From the NCBI RefSeq assembly GCF_004804355.1, contig NZ_SRWZ01000003.1:62001-126000 (forward strand): a stretch of 64,000 nt of DNA. The letters run 5' to 3'. The notes below the pieces were generated by a model. That model ran no database searches and was not told where the DNA came from. It worked only from the letters and a program-made list of their open reading frames with translations. A program made the translations under genes and the position numbers. The DNA is from Cognatitamlana onchidii. Its GTDB lineage: Bacteria; Bacteroidota; Bacteroidia; Flavobacteriales; Flavobacteriaceae. This document shows positions 44,296-53,762 of the stretch, one piece after another. The stretch's first letter is position 1. Every line of letters starts with the position of its first letter.

Positions 44296-44349
44296 TCACT
44301 TCGCTTGAGAGCAAATTTGAGAATGATGATGTAAATGAATAAAAGTCAT
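44296..44349 (-). CDS. hisL: Histidine operon leader peptide
   Basis: A 17-codon ORF on the minus strand encodes MTFIHLHHHSQICSQAK, with four His codons at positions 5, 7, 8 and 9 and a TGA stop. It is placed between the his promoter and the terminator upstream of hisG. Stalling at the His codons when charged tRNA-His is scarce would leave the leader's 3' part free to pair with the terminator's 5' arm. The His enrichment in a random 17-codon frame is very unlikely by chance. Not detected by length-based gene finders. Confidence 0.88.
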   Translation of the reverse strand: MTFIHLHHHSQICSQAK

Positions 44350-44366
44350 AATCTTGTTTTACGCTG

Positions 44367-44398
44367 CAAATATCAATAAAATATCTAATTAAATCCAA
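44367..44398 (-). promoter_or_regulatory. Probable his operon promoter
   Basis: On the minus strand TTG (44398-44396) and GATATTTG (44374-44367) are 21 bases apart, matching the -33/TAnnTTTG pattern with one mismatch. Transcription would start about 10 bases before the hisL ATG. Confidence 0.5.
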
Positions 44399-44501
44399 AT
44401 TATAAATAGAAATCTTATCACATTTAAAAATTATTTGATATTCTTTTTAAAAAATTCAATTATCATCAAAATATGAAGATAAATACTAAATAAACTACGT
44501 T

Positions 44502-45317
44502 CTATTGATTCCCTAATATAATAGGCATGCCACTTTCACCAGAACCAATAACTATAACTTTGCTGTTTGGAGATTCGGATAATTTAATAGTAGCTTCTAT
44601 ACCTTTATCTTGAAGAATTTTATCTGTTAAAGAGGCACTTAAAATTTTATTAGCGTCTGCTTTTCCTTGTGCTTCAATTCGCTGTTTTTCAGCTTCTTTC
44701 TGAGCTGTTACTAGCCTAAATTCATATTCTAGAGATTCTTGCTCCTGTCCTAACTTACGCTCAATCGCATCCTTAATTGCCGTTGGTAAAGTTACATCTC
44801 TTACAAGTACTTCCACCAATTCGATATATTGATCATTTACAATTTTTTTTGTCTCATCAAATATCTCTTGTTGAATAGCATCTCTTTTTGAAGAGTATAT
44901 TTGCTCAGGCGTATATCTACCCACAACACTTCTTGTTGCAGAACGAATAGCTGGTTTTAGTACGCGTTCTAAGTAATTGGCTCCTTTTTCTTGATGGAGT
45001 TTCCCTAAATTTTCAGTTTCTGGCATATACCATGCTGTTGCCTCCAGTTGAATATCTAGTCCATTGGATGATAACACTTTCATACGCTCCGTTAACTCTT
45101 GTTGTCTCACCTCATAAATAAATACTTTATTCCATGGAGCAACAATATGAAACCCTTCACCTAAAGGGGCTTCTTCTGTAACAACTCCACCTCCAAATGT
45201 CTTGTACAGCACTCCCGCCTCACCAGATCCAATGGTTACTGCAGATTTGGTTAAAACAATGACTAATACAATTCCTGCCAAAATAAAAGGCAAGGCTACT
45301 TTTGGTAATTTTTCCAT
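44502..45317 (-). CDS. Prohibitin/SPFH family membrane protein
   Basis: A 271-residue protein with one N-terminal membrane helix (FILAGIVLVIVLTKSAVTIG) and an SPFH domain (GEAGVLYKTFGGGVVTEEAPLGEGFHIVAPWNKVFIYEVRQQE), followed by a coiled-coil helix (LEYEFRLVTAQKEAEKQRIEAQGKADANKIL). Such proteins assemble into large membrane rings that organise lipids or proteases such as FtsH/HflKC. It is the last gene of a minus-strand run (VWA-SDR-prohibitin) with 21 bases to the SDR; the run ends about 290 bases before the his leader. Confidence 0.9.
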   Translation of the reverse strand: MEKLPKVALPFILAGIVLVIVLTKSAVTIGSGEAGVLYKTFGGGVVTEEAPLGEGFHIVAPWNKVFIYEVRQQELTERMKVLSSNGLDIQLEATAWYMPETENLGKLHQEKGANYLERVLKPAIRSATRSVVGRYTPEQIYSSKRDAIQQEIFDETKKIVNDQYIELVEVLVRDVTLPTAIKDAIERKLGQEQESLEYEFRLVTAQKEAEKQRIEAQGKADANKILSASLTDKILQDKGIEATIKLSESPNSKVIVIGSGESGMPIILGNQ

Positions 45318-45338
45318 AGTTACTTTTTTTAATTTTTT

Positions 45339-46115
45339 TTAAATTTTACCTTGATTTACCAACTGCCCTCCATCAATGGTTAACAGTTGCCCACTAGTGG
45401 TTTTGGCATCTATTGCCAAATATATAATTCCTTTTGCTATATCTTCAGGTAAAGATGTCTTATTTATGAGTGCTGCTTTTTCGAATTCTTTTTTTACAGA
45501 TTCGTAGCGCTTACCCAAAAAGTCTTTTGTCCACCTAGTTTGAATGAACCCGGGGCAAATCCCATTTACACGAACATCTGGTGCTAGAGCGTGCGCAAGC
45601 GATAGTGTCATAGTAGACAAAGCTCCCTTTGAGGCAGAATACGCAATTGAACTTCCAACACCTGAAATAGCGCTCATTGATGAAATATTTACAACAGACC
45701 CCTGTACTGATTTTAAATGTGGCGCTGAATACTTTACCATTTGATAGGCTCCAACTACATTTACTTGATAGACATCATAAAAATCTTTTTCCGTTAAGCC
45801 ATTTAAGTCGTTATAGTCACAAAATTTGGTGGTTCCAGCGTTATTTACCAGAACGTCCACCCTACCAAAAGTATCGATTACTTTACTAACAAGTTGTTTA
45901 CATTCTGCATCAATACCAACATTTGCTTGGCAAACTAAAGTGTTTACTCCCAAACTAACACATTCTTTGGAAAGTGCCAAAGCTTCATTTTCACTTCTCG
46001 AATAGTTAATAACAACATTCCAGCCTCTCTTAGCAAACTCAATTATAGCAGCTGCCCCAACTCCAGTTGCCGAACCTGTTATTAAAACAGTCTTTGATTG
46101 TTTTTTTAAATCCAT
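45339..46115 (-). CDS. SDR family oxidoreductase (FabG-like)
   Basis: A 258-residue classical short-chain dehydrogenase: GSATGVGAA in the Rossmann motif, NNAGTT, SSMSAISG with catalytic Ser, Y-S-A-S-K and a C-terminal LTIDGGQL. It is FabG-like, but the glycine motif is divergent (TGSATGVG rather than TGASRGIG), so it is probably not the fatty-acid enzyme, which is fabG at 48217. Its ATG shares a base with the TAA of the VWA gene upstream (TAATG), so the two are translationally coupled. Confidence 0.88.
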   Translation of the reverse strand: MDLKKQSKTVLITGSATGVGAAAIIEFAKRGWNVVINYSRSENEALALSKECVSLGVNTLVCQANVGIDAECKQLVSKVIDTFGRVDVLVNNAGTTKFCDYNDLNGLTEKDFYDVYQVNVVGAYQMVKYSAPHLKSVQGSVVNISSMSAISGVGSSIAYSASKGALSTMTLSLAHALAPDVRVNGICPGFIQTRWTKDFLGKRYESVKKEFEKAALINKTSLPEDIAKGIIYLAIDAKTTSGQLLTIDGGQLVNQGKI

Positions 46116-48151
46116 TAAATTAATCCGTTATATTTTCTTAAAATCCATTCTGCGCTTAAAGAAAGTGTTATTATACCTAATAGCAACTTCCAGTCTATCA
46201 AAGGTATGCTTTTTTTGTTGCTTTTTTGAATAGCCACAAAGCGTTTATCATTCATTAAGTGGGTAACTAAACTATCCGTATTAGATATAAAATATGCTTT
46301 ACCTGAAGATAACTCAGCAACCTGTTTTAATTTAGCTGTATTTGCATTAAGAAATTGTTCTTCTACCTTAAAATCTAAAATTTGAAACGACCCAGATTTG
46401 GCAATATTACTTCTAGAAGCTTTAATTGTAAAGTTATATTTTGAAGGTTTAAGCCCGCTCAAATCGACTTGGTAATACTTGTTTTTAAGAATCACAGGAA
46501 ACTCTCTACGCTCCTTGTCGTCACTATTTACTAGCTCTATGCTTAAAACTTCCCTTGAATCAAAAACAAAATTTTTATCAAAATATTCGGCCTTGATTAA
46601 AACATTTGAGTTACCATTATAAAACGATTCATAATCAATATTTAGTCGCGTCCTTTTTTGTTTCGATGCTAAATACTGAACTATTTTACCAATAAAACTA
46701 TCAAAATCGTTAAACGATTGATTTTGCAAGTAGCTATGTGCGCGCCATTGCCAAATATTCTCTCCGAATAATACAATTTCTCGCCTTCCCGCATCTTCAA
46801 GGCTAACCAATAAGGGTAATTCTGTGGGTATCCCATTTAAACTTTTAAACAAAATAGTTTCATAAGCATTATTAAATATGATGTCTCCGAAATTTGAACG
46901 CAATGGAGGAAACGAACTAAACCCAATATCATTAATAATAAATGGCGAATAATTCTTGTTTAAATTGGGCTGATAAAACTCCTCTTGATTAGTAGTTTCA
47001 AGGCTATAGTATTTTGAAGTTGCATTTAAAAACCCAAAATCTGTTTTAGGTCCTACAACAAGCCAAATATTTTTATTTGCCTCTATTATACTATTATAAG
47101 CTTCTTTAAACTTATAGTTTGGTTGATATATTATAAATAACTCAAAATCATTTATTTGACTCTCAACAGACTCAGGGTCTAGAACCTTAACAAACCGCTG
47201 TTCGTTATGCTCAATGCTCTTTTTTAACATTCCTAAATCTGGATGAGACATGTTGGCGACCAAGGCAATATTAGTTTTTTGATCTATAACTTCAACAGCG
47301 AAGTTTTTTATATTATTAGTCTTGTTTTTCTCATTATCTATGGGTACAATTTCAGCTTTGTAGTTTAAAACACCTATTTGATTTGCAGGTAATGTTAAAT
47401 TAATGATTTGAGAATTATTAGTTTTAGAAAAGTTTAGTGGTTTTGAAAAAACGATTTGACTCTGACTGGTAATAACAAATTTTGAATTAAGCTCTTTATT
47501 TCCGTTATAAACTACAATAACTTCTACAGGGAATTTATTCTTGAGAAAAGCATATTTGTTTACATTTAATTCTTGAATCTTAATATCGGTATATGTAATT
47601 GTGTCCCCTAAAATAACTGGGTATATAGGTTCTTCGTAATTACTTGAAGTCCATAAAAAATCGTTACCCAATGTTTGATTACCATCTGTAATTAAAATGG
47701 TTGGAGCTATTTTATTTTTATTAATCTGTAATAACTGCTTGAAGACCTGAGAAATATCCGTTTGATTATCAAGAAATTTTAGAGAGTCTTCTAATAACTT
47801 GAATCTTTCTCCAAAACTATACGTCGAGATATTAAACCTATTGTTAAGGTCTTGGTTTTCTTTTAGTTTTTTAACTAGGCTTATAGCCTCATTACCATAG
47901 CCTAAATGCTTGATGGAAATTGAATTATCGACCGCAATAACTAAATCGGGATTTTCAATGTAAGTTTCGTTCTGTTTGAAACTAAGATTTAAAAGTAGAA
48001 GTAAAACAGAAAATATAGTAATAAACCTTAAAAAAGAAAAAAGCATGCTCAATCTTGTCATGCTTTTCTTCTTGTTAAAATACTGGAAAAGTGCCAATAA
48101 CAGGGCTATAACTCCAGAAATTATAATGTACAATATGATTTCTATTTGCAT
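46115..48151 (-). CDS. VWA-like inner-membrane protein
   Basis: A 678-residue protein with two N-terminal membrane helices (about 4-22 and 34-60), a von Willebrand factor A-like domain beginning VIAVDNSISIKHLG (metal-binding D-x-S-x-S; about 90-100) and ITDGNQTLGND, a long periplasmic beta-rich region, and a last membrane helix near the C-terminus. The layout resembles Bat/aerotolerance-type and uncharacterised Bacteroidota VWA membrane proteins. It is coupled to the SDR gene by TAATG. Function is unknown. Confidence 0.8.
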   Translation of the reverse strand: MQIEIILYIIISGVIALLLALFQYFNKKKSMTRLSMLFSFLRFITIFSVLLLLLNLSFKQNETYIENPDLVIAVDNSISIKHLGYGNEAISLVKKLKENQDLNNRFNISTYSFGERFKLLEDSLKFLDNQTDISQVFKQLLQINKNKIAPTILITDGNQTLGNDFLWTSSNYEEPIYPVILGDTITYTDIKIQELNVNKYAFLKNKFPVEVIVVYNGNKELNSKFVITSQSQIVFSKPLNFSKTNNSQIINLTLPANQIGVLNYKAEIVPIDNEKNKTNNIKNFAVEVIDQKTNIALVANMSHPDLGMLKKSIEHNEQRFVKVLDPESVESQINDFELFIIYQPNYKFKEAYNSIIEANKNIWLVVGPKTDFGFLNATSKYYSLETTNQEEFYQPNLNKNYSPFIINDIGFSSFPPLRSNFGDIIFNNAYETILFKSLNGIPTELPLLVSLEDAGRREIVLFGENIWQWRAHSYLQNQSFNDFDSFIGKIVQYLASKQKRTRLNIDYESFYNGNSNVLIKAEYFDKNFVFDSREVLSIELVNSDDKERREFPVILKNKYYQVDLSGLKPSKYNFTIKASRSNIAKSGSFQILDFKVEEQFLNANTAKLKQVAELSSGKAYFISNTDSLVTHLMNDKRFVAIQKSNKKSIPLIDWKLLLGIITLSLSAEWILRKYNGLI

Positions 48152-48216
48152 TTACGATTTTTTAATTATGAGCTCTTTTCAGAGTAATAAATCGCAATTT
48201 ACATATCCATTTCAAG

Positions 48217-48963
48217 TTATGTAAGCATACCTCCATCAACATTTAATGTTTGACCAGTTACGTAAGCACTCATATCACTTCCAAGGAATACACAAACATT
48301 GGCAATGTCTTCGGGGGTCCCGCCTCTTTTTAATGGAATACTGGCTCTCCACCCCTTAACCACTTCTTCGTCCAATTTAGCGGTCATTTCTGTTTCAATA
48401 AAGCCGGGAGCCACAACGTTACTTCTAATATTTCTTGAGCCTAATTCCAAAGCTACAGATTTTGAGAACCCGATTATACCAGCTTTTGAAGCCGCATAAT
48501 TAGTCTGACCTGCATTTCCTTTAACACCTACAACCGAGCTCATATTTATAATGGATCCTTTGCGTTGTTTTAGCATAGTGCGCTGCACCGCCTTGGTCAT
48601 GTTGAAAACAGATTTTAGGTTAACTTCAATGACTTTATCAAAATCTTCTTCAGAAATTCTCATTAATAGGTTGTCCTTGGTAATACCTGCATTGTTAACC
48701 AAAATATCAATGCTTCCAAATTCACTAGCTACATTCGCTGCTAATTCTTGTGCTTCGTCAAAACTAGCTGCATTACTTTGATATCCTTTGGCTTTAACAC
48801 CTAAAGCAATTAATTCGTTTTCCAATTCATTAGCAGCTTCCACAGAAGAACTGTAAGTAAAAGCAACATTGGCACCTTGCTGAGCAAAAACCTGAGCAAT
48901 ACCCTTACCAATCCCTCTGCTAGCCCCAGTAACAATTGCTGTTTTTCCTTCTAATAATTTCAT
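48217..48963 (-). CDS. fabG: 3-oxoacyl-[acyl-carrier-protein] reductase
   Basis: NADPH-dependent reduction of 3-oxoacyl-ACP in fatty acid elongation. The 248-residue protein has TGASRGIG, NNAGITKDNLLMRISEEDFDKVIEVNLKSVFN (characteristic of FabG), SSVVGVKGNAGQTNYAASKAG with catalytic S-Y-K, and VTGQTLNVDGGM at the end. The minus-strand TATATTTG at 49008-49001 gives it a -7 promoter element. It is separated from sucD by a terminator. Confidence 0.95.
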   Translation of the reverse strand: MKLLEGKTAIVTGASRGIGKGIAQVFAQQGANVAFTYSSSVEAANELENELIALGVKAKGYQSNAASFDEAQELAANVASEFGSIDILVNNAGITKDNLLMRISEEDFDKVIEVNLKSVFNMTKAVQRTMLKQRKGSIINMSSVVGVKGNAGQTNYAASKAGIIGFSKSVALELGSRNIRSNVVAPGFIETEMTAKLDEEVVKGWRASIPLKRGGTPEDIANVCVFLGSDMSAYVTGQTLNVDGGMLT

Positions 48964-49000
48964 ATCTATTGTCTAGTTAGTTATTATATGTTGATTTATT

Positions 49001-49008
49001 CAAATATA
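49001..49008 (-). promoter_or_regulatory. Promoter -7 element before fabG
   Basis: Minus-strand TATATTTG matches TAnnTTTG exactly, 37 bases before the fabG ATG. No well-spaced TTG was found. Confidence 0.45.
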
Positions 49009-49032
49009 GCAAATACAAATGGCATGAAATGA

Positions 49033-49061
49033 AAAAACCTCACAAGACTTGCAAGGTTTTT
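49033..49061. terminator. Terminator after sucD
   Basis: AAAAACCT-CA-CAAG-A-CTTG-CA-AGGTTTTT folds into a symmetrical stem with A/T tails. It lies 19 bases past the sucD stop (minus strand). Confidence 0.85.
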
Positions 49062-49079
49062 ACATTCAAAATATTTAAT

Positions 49080-49952
49080 TTAAGCTAAAACTTCAGCTAT
49101 TTTCTTTCCAATTTCAGCAGGAGAATCTACTACATGAATACCACAGGCTCTCATGATTTTCTTCTTGGCCTGAGCTGTGTCATCACTTCCTCCAACAATG
49201 GCTCCAGCATGACCCATAGTACGGCCGGCAGGAGCAGTTTCTCCAGCAATAAACCCAACAACAGGCTTCTTGCTTCCACTTTCTTTATACCAGTTTGCAG
49301 CATCGGCTTCTAATTGCCCTCCAATTTCACCAATCATAACAACGGCTTCTGTTTCAGGATCATTTATTAATAACTCAACTGCTTCTTTTGTAGTTGTTCC
49401 AATAATAGGATCTCCTCCAATACCAATAGCAGTAGTAATACCTAAGCCTTGCTTTACCACTTGATCAGCAGCTTCATAGGTTAAAGTTCCAGATTTTGAA
49501 ACAATTCCAACTTTACCCTGTTTAAAGACAAATCCTGGCATAATACCTACTTTAGCCTCTCCAGGTGTAATCACTCCAGGGCAGTTAGGTCCAATTAATC
49601 TACAATCTTTGCCTTTAATATAATTTGAAGCAGTTATCATGTCTGCTACTGGAATACCTTCAGTTATGGTAATAATCACTTTAATACCCGCATCAGCAGC
49701 TTCCATAATAGCATCGGCTGCAAATGCTGGTGGAACAAAAATTATGGTGGTATCTGCATTTACCTGTTCAACAGCCTCTAATACTGTATTAAACACAGGT
49801 TTTCCTAAATGCGTCTGACCCCCTTTACCTGGTGTTACTCCACCAACAACGTTTGTTCCATATTCAATCATTTGACCAGCATGAAACGTTCCTTCACTAC
49901 CTGTAAAACCTTGAACTATAATATTTGAATTTTTATTTACTAAAACACTCAT
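49080..49952 (-). CDS. sucD: Succinyl-CoA ligase subunit alpha
   Basis: Alpha subunit of the TCA enzyme that makes ATP or GTP from succinyl-CoA. The 290-residue protein has the CoA-binding Rossmann part ([33 protein letters not shown]), [23 protein letters not shown], and the phosphohistidine block [13 protein letters not shown]. sucC, the beta subunit, is not nearby, which is usual in this group. It is read in the same direction as, and about 100 bases after, the lpxD-like gene. Confidence 0.97.
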   Translation of the reverse strand: MSVLVNKNSNIIVQGFTGSEGTFHAGQMIEYGTNVVGGVTPGKGGQTHLGKPVFNTVLEAVEQVNADTTIIFVPPAFAADAIMEAADAGIKVIITITEGIPVADMITASNYIKGKDCRLIGPNCPGVITPGEAKVGIMPGFVFKQGKVGIVSKSGTLTYEAADQVVKQGLGITTAIGIGGDPIIGTTTKEAVELLINDPETEAVVMIGEIGGQLEADAANWYKESGSKKPVVGFIAGETAPAGRTMGHAGAIVGGSDDTAQAKKKIMRACGIHVVDSPAEIGKKIAEVLA

Positions 49953-50055
49953 AAGAGATTATTTTTCGTTATTAATTTTATCTAGCAAATGTAATTTTTT
50001 GCTTCAAAATTTTAAAACAAAAAGCTACATTTATTTATTGTAATAAGAGAAACGT

Positions 50056-50994
50056 TTATTCCTTTTTCCTTAATTCTCTTAAAATTTCAGGGATTTTTCT
50101 AATATAAGCCATTTCCTTAAAACGTTCCCGAGCTTCTGATGCTGGAGAACCAAAATATGTTTTACCCTCGTCGGTTGAGTGCCCCAAACCTGACTGAGCA
50201 TACAATTCGGTACCCTTTGCTATGGTAATACCACTTTTAACACCAACTTGACCCCATATAACAACTTGGTCTTCAACAACCACACAGCCCGCAATTCCTG
50301 TTTGAGAGGCTATTAAGCACTTTTTGCCAATAACGGTATCATGACCAATTTGAATCTGGTTGTCAAGTTTTGAACCTTCTCCAATAATGGTGTCTGCCGT
50401 TACGCCCCTGTCAATGGTACATGCAGCTCCAATGTCAACATGATCTTTTATAACAACTCTACCTCCCGATTTTAACCTATCATAGCCTTCAGGCCTGTTT
50501 TTATAATAAAAGGCGTTAGCCCCCAATACGGTAGCTGAATGTATAGTTACATTATCCCCTATTATAGTGTCATCATAAATACTAACATTAGAATGTATAA
50601 TGCAATTATCACCAATTTTAACGTTATTTCCAATGAAACAATTTGGCTGAATAATAGTGTTTTTGCCAATTATAGCGGAATCTGCTATGTGCTTACCGCA
50701 AGAATTAAAAGGCTTAAAATGTTCTGTTAGTTTATTAAAATCTCTAAAAGGATCATCGCTAACCAATAATGCTTTGCCTTTTGGACAATCCACTTCTTTG
50801 TTAATTAAAACAATGGTTGCTTTTGAATTTAGCGCCTTATCATAATACTTTGGATGATCAACAAAAACAATATCTCCGGGCTCTACCACATGAATCTCAT
50901 TCATGCCTAATACCTGAAAGTCTGAATCACCAACAAATTTACAGTCAATTAATTCCGCAATATTTTTTAAACTATGTGGTTTGGGAAACTTCAA
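50056..50994 (-). CDS. LpxD-like hexapeptide acyltransferase (second copy)
   Basis: A 312-residue LpxD-type protein: an N-terminal UDP-sugar-binding domain (IAELIDCKFVGDSDFQVLGMNEIHVVEPGDIVFVDHPKYYDKALNSKATIVLI) then a left-handed beta-helix with repeats such as IGKNTIIQ, IGDNCIIHS and IGEGSKLDNQIQIGHDTVIG, whose His aligns with the LpxD catalytic His. It differs from the canonical lpxD at 53749. It could modify another acyl site or sugar. It lies 3 bases after efp in the lpx gene run. Confidence 0.85.
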   Translation of the reverse strand: MKFPKPHSLKNIAELIDCKFVGDSDFQVLGMNEIHVVEPGDIVFVDHPKYYDKALNSKATIVLINKEVDCPKGKALLVSDDPFRDFNKLTEHFKPFNSCGKHIADSAIIGKNTIIQPNCFIGNNVKIGDNCIIHSNVSIYDDTIIGDNVTIHSATVLGANAFYYKNRPEGYDRLKSGGRVVIKDHVDIGAACTIDRGVTADTIIGEGSKLDNQIQIGHDTVIGKKCLIASQTGIAGCVVVEDQVVIWGQVGVKSGITIAKGTELYAQSGLGHSTDEGKTYFGSPASEARERFKEMAYIRKIPEILRELRKKE

Positions 50995-50997
50995 AAA

Positions 50998-51564
50998 CTA
51001 TTCTTTAATACGTTCTTTATAAGTTCCTTTTGCCGTCTCTACTTTTATTTTATCTCCTTCATTAATAAATAACGGAACATTAACAGTAGCACCAGTTTCT
51101 ACAGTAGCAGGTTTGGTAGCATTAGTTGCGGTATTTCCTTTTACACCTGGTTCTGTAGCTGTAACTTCCAAAACAACACTGGCTGGCATTTCTACAGAAA
51201 GCGGTAGGTTATCTTCTGAATTAATAATAACCGTAACTACCTCACCTTCTTTCATTAAGTCTGGACTGTCTAAAGCAGATTCTAATAGTTGGATTTGAGA
51301 ATAATCTTCTGTATTCATAAAATGATAATATTCACCATCATTATACAAATACTGAAATTTATGTGTTTCCACCCTTACATCATCCAGTTTGTGTCCTGCA
51401 GAAAATGTATTATCGATAACTTTTCCGTTCGTTACACTTTTTAATTTAGTTCTAACAAAAGCAGGTCCCTTTCCTGGTTTTACGTGCAAAAACTCTACTA
51501 TTTTGTAAATATCGTTATTATACCTAATGCATAATCCGTTTCTAATATCTGATGTTGAAGCCAT
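50998..51564 (-). CDS. efp: Elongation factor P
   Basis: Relieves ribosome stalling at polyproline. The 188-residue protein has three beta domains, with the tip-loop lysine in HVKPGKGPAFVRTKLKS (about residues 28-44) and the domain III signature VNVPLFINEGDKIKVETAKGTYKERI. The tip residue is Lys, so modification by an EpmA-like or other enzyme is possible; none is nearby. It is 4 bases after lpxA and 3 before the LpxD-like gene, a typical Bacteroidota order. Confidence 0.97.
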   Translation of the reverse strand: MASTSDIRNGLCIRYNNDIYKIVEFLHVKPGKGPAFVRTKLKSVTNGKVIDNTFSAGHKLDDVRVETHKFQYLYNDGEYYHFMNTEDYSQIQLLESALDSPDLMKEGEVVTVIINSEDNLPLSVEMPASVVLEVTATEPGVKGNTATNATKPATVETGATVNVPLFINEGDKIKVETAKGTYKERIKE

Positions 51565-51568
51565 TTAT

Positions 51569-52354
51569 TTAATTTGATTTAAAATATCCTTTCATAATTC
51601 CACGATGCGAATTCTTGATAAATTGAAGAATTTCGTCACGCTCCGGAGTTGCCTCCATTTCTGCTTCTATAATTTCTGAAGCCTGTGTGTTATTGTAATT
51701 TTTTTGGTAGAGAATTCTAAATATATTCTGAATCTCTCTAATTTTTTCAGTAGTAAACCCACGACGTCTTAAACCAACTGAATTAATCCCTACATAAGAT
51801 AGAGGTTCCCGTGCAGCTTTTACATATGGTGGTACATCTTTTCTAACTAAAGACCCACCTGTTACAAAGGCATGGTTTCCAACAGAAACGAATTGGTGAA
51901 CGGCTGTCATTCCAGCCAAAACGACATAATCACCAATGGTAATATGTCCAGCTAAAGTACTATTGTTTGAGAAAATACAATTATTACCAACAATACAATC
52001 ATGGGCTATATGGCAATACGCCATGATTAAACAATTGTTACCAACAACTGTTTTCATTCTATCTGCCGTACCTCTATTGATGGTAACACATTCTCTAATA
52101 GTTACATTATCTCCTATTTCTACAGTCGTATCTTCATCGTTATACTTTAAATCTTGTGGAACGGCTGAAATTACAGACCCCGGAAATATATTGCAATTCT
52201 TTCCTATACGCGCCCCTTCCATAATGGTGACATTACTTCCTATCCATGAACCTTCGCCAATTACAACATTATTGTGAATGGTGGCAAAAGGCTCGATTAC
52301 TACATTTTTTGCGATTTTTGCCCCTGGATGAACGTATGCTAATGGTTGGTTCAT
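51569..52354 (-). CDS. lpxA: UDP-N-acetylglucosamine O-acyltransferase
   Basis: First lipid A step, moving a 3-hydroxyacyl chain from ACP to UDP-GlcNAc. The 261-residue protein is a beta-helix of hexapeptide repeats (VHPGAKIAKNVVIEPFATIHNNVVIGEGSWIG) with the catalytic His in AYCHIAHDCIVGNN (about 120-126), and a C-terminal helical domain with SYVGINSVGLRRRGFT. It lies 1 base after lpxC-fabZ, in one transcript. Confidence 0.96.
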   Translation of the reverse strand: MNQPLAYVHPGAKIAKNVVIEPFATIHNNVVIGEGSWIGSNVTIMEGARIGKNCNIFPGSVISAVPQDLKYNDEDTTVEIGDNVTIRECVTINRGTADRMKTVVGNNCLIMAYCHIAHDCIVGNNCIFSNNSTLAGHITIGDYVVLAGMTAVHQFVSVGNHAFVTGGSLVRKDVPPYVKAAREPLSYVGINSVGLRRRGFTTEKIREIQNIFRILYQKNYNNTQASEIIEAEMEATPERDEILQFIKNSHRGIMKGYFKSN

Positions 52355-52355
52355 A

Positions 52356-53762
52356 TTATTTTACTTTAGATATTTGAGCCATTAATTCTGCTTCTGCGCA
52401 CAGTTTGCCATTGGCATAGGCATAACCCTGCATATGACATATACCGCGACGAATAGGAGAAATTAAAGTACATTTAAAAATTAAGGTGTCACCTGGAACA
52501 ACTTTTTGCTTAAACTTTACATTATCCATCTTCATGAAGAATGTTAAGTAGTTTTCAGGGTCCGGAACTGTGCTTAAAACCAAAATACCACCTGTTTGGG
52601 CCATAGCCTCACAAATTAAAACACCAGGCATTACTGGAGCTCCAGGGAAATGACCTTTGAAAAATTCTTCATTCATGGTGACATTTTTCATCCCCACTAC
52701 ATGGTTATCAGAAAGTTCAAAAACTTTATCAAGCAACAAAAACGGTTGTCTGTGCGGTAACATAGCCATAATTTGAGTCACATCCATAAGTGGTGGTTGA
52801 CCCAAATCAATATTTGGCACATTATTACGGCGTTCGTTTTTAATTAATTTAGATATTTTTTTTGCGAACTGCGTGTTTATATAATGCCCTGGTTTATTTG
52901 CTATAACTTTACCTCTTATTCTTGTGCCTATTAAGGCTAGATCCCCTAAAACATCCAGTAATTTATGGCGTGCTGCTTCGTTTGGATGATGCAACGTTAA
53001 ATTATCAAGAATACCATTAGGTTTAATAGCTATCGCATCTTTTTTGAAAGCTACCTTAAGCTTTTCCATAGTGTTAGGAGAAATGGCTTTGTCTACATAC
53101 ACAATAGCGTTATTTAAATCACCTCCTTTTATTAAACCATGTTCAAGCAACATTTCTAACTCATGTAAAAAACTAAAAGTTCTTGAGTCTGCAATATCCT
53201 TTTTAAAATCGGCTATATGGTTTAAAGTTGCATTTTGAGTGCCTAGTACTTTAGTCCCAAAATCTACCATAGTAGTAACCTGGTACTCTTTGGCCGGCAT
53301 TACTAGTATTTCGCTTCCAGTTTCCTCGTCTGCGTATGAAATGACATCCGACACCACGTATTCTTCTCTAAAAGCATCTAGTTCAGTAACCCCTGCCTTT
53401 TCTATAGCTTCAACAAAAAACTTAGAGGATCCATCTAAGATTGGAGGTTCAGACGCATTTAATTCAATTATTACATTATCAATATCTAAACCTATTAAGG
53501 CTGCAAGAACATGTTCGGAAGTTTGAATGGCCACTCCATTCTTTTCTAAGCGAGTCCCACGTTGTGTATTAGTTACATAATTAGCATCAGCCTCAATAAT
53601 TGGTTCTCCTTCCAAATCTACTCTTTTAAAAGCGATGCCTGAGTTAGCTTCAGATGGTTTAAAAGTTAAGGTTACGTCTTTTCCTGTGTGTAAACCTACA
53701 CCATTTAAAGAGACAGCTTCCTTAATTGTTTTTTGATTGATTTCAGTATTAACTATTCCCAT
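52356..53762 (-). CDS. lpxC-fabZ: Bifunctional UDP-3-O-acyl-GlcNAc deacetylase / 3-hydroxyacyl-ACP dehydratase
   Basis: A fused 468-residue enzyme typical of Bacteroidota. Residues about 1-310 are LpxC: LNGVGLHTGKDVTLTF, SEHVLAALIGLDIDN with zinc His, and HHPNEAARHKLLDVLGDLAL with the H-x3-E-x2-RHKxxD zinc and catalytic residues. Residues about 325-468 are FabZ: MLPHRQPFLLLDKV and GHFPGAPVMPGVLICEAMAQ with active-site His and Glu. Overlaps lpxD by 14 bases. It couples committed lipid A synthesis to fatty acid dehydration in one polypeptide. Confidence 0.97.
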   Translation of the reverse strand: MGIVNTEINQKTIKEAVSLNGVGLHTGKDVTLTFKPSEANSGIAFKRVDLEGEPIIEADANYVTNTQRGTRLEKNGVAIQTSEHVLAALIGLDIDNVIIELNASEPPILDGSSKFFVEAIEKAGVTELDAFREEYVVSDVISYADEETGSEILVMPAKEYQVTTMVDFGTKVLGTQNATLNHIADFKKDIADSRTFSFLHELEMLLEHGLIKGGDLNNAIVYVDKAISPNTMEKLKVAFKKDAIAIKPNGILDNLTLHHPNEAARHKLLDVLGDLALIGTRIRGKVIANKPGHYINTQFAKKISKLIKNERRNNVPNIDLGQPPLMDVTQIMAMLPHRQPFLLLDKVFELSDNHVVGMKNVTMNEEFFKGHFPGAPVMPGVLICEAMAQTGGILVLSTVPDPENYLTFFMKMDNVKFKQKVVPGDTLIFKCTLISPIRRGICHMQGYAYANGKLCAEAELMAQISKVK

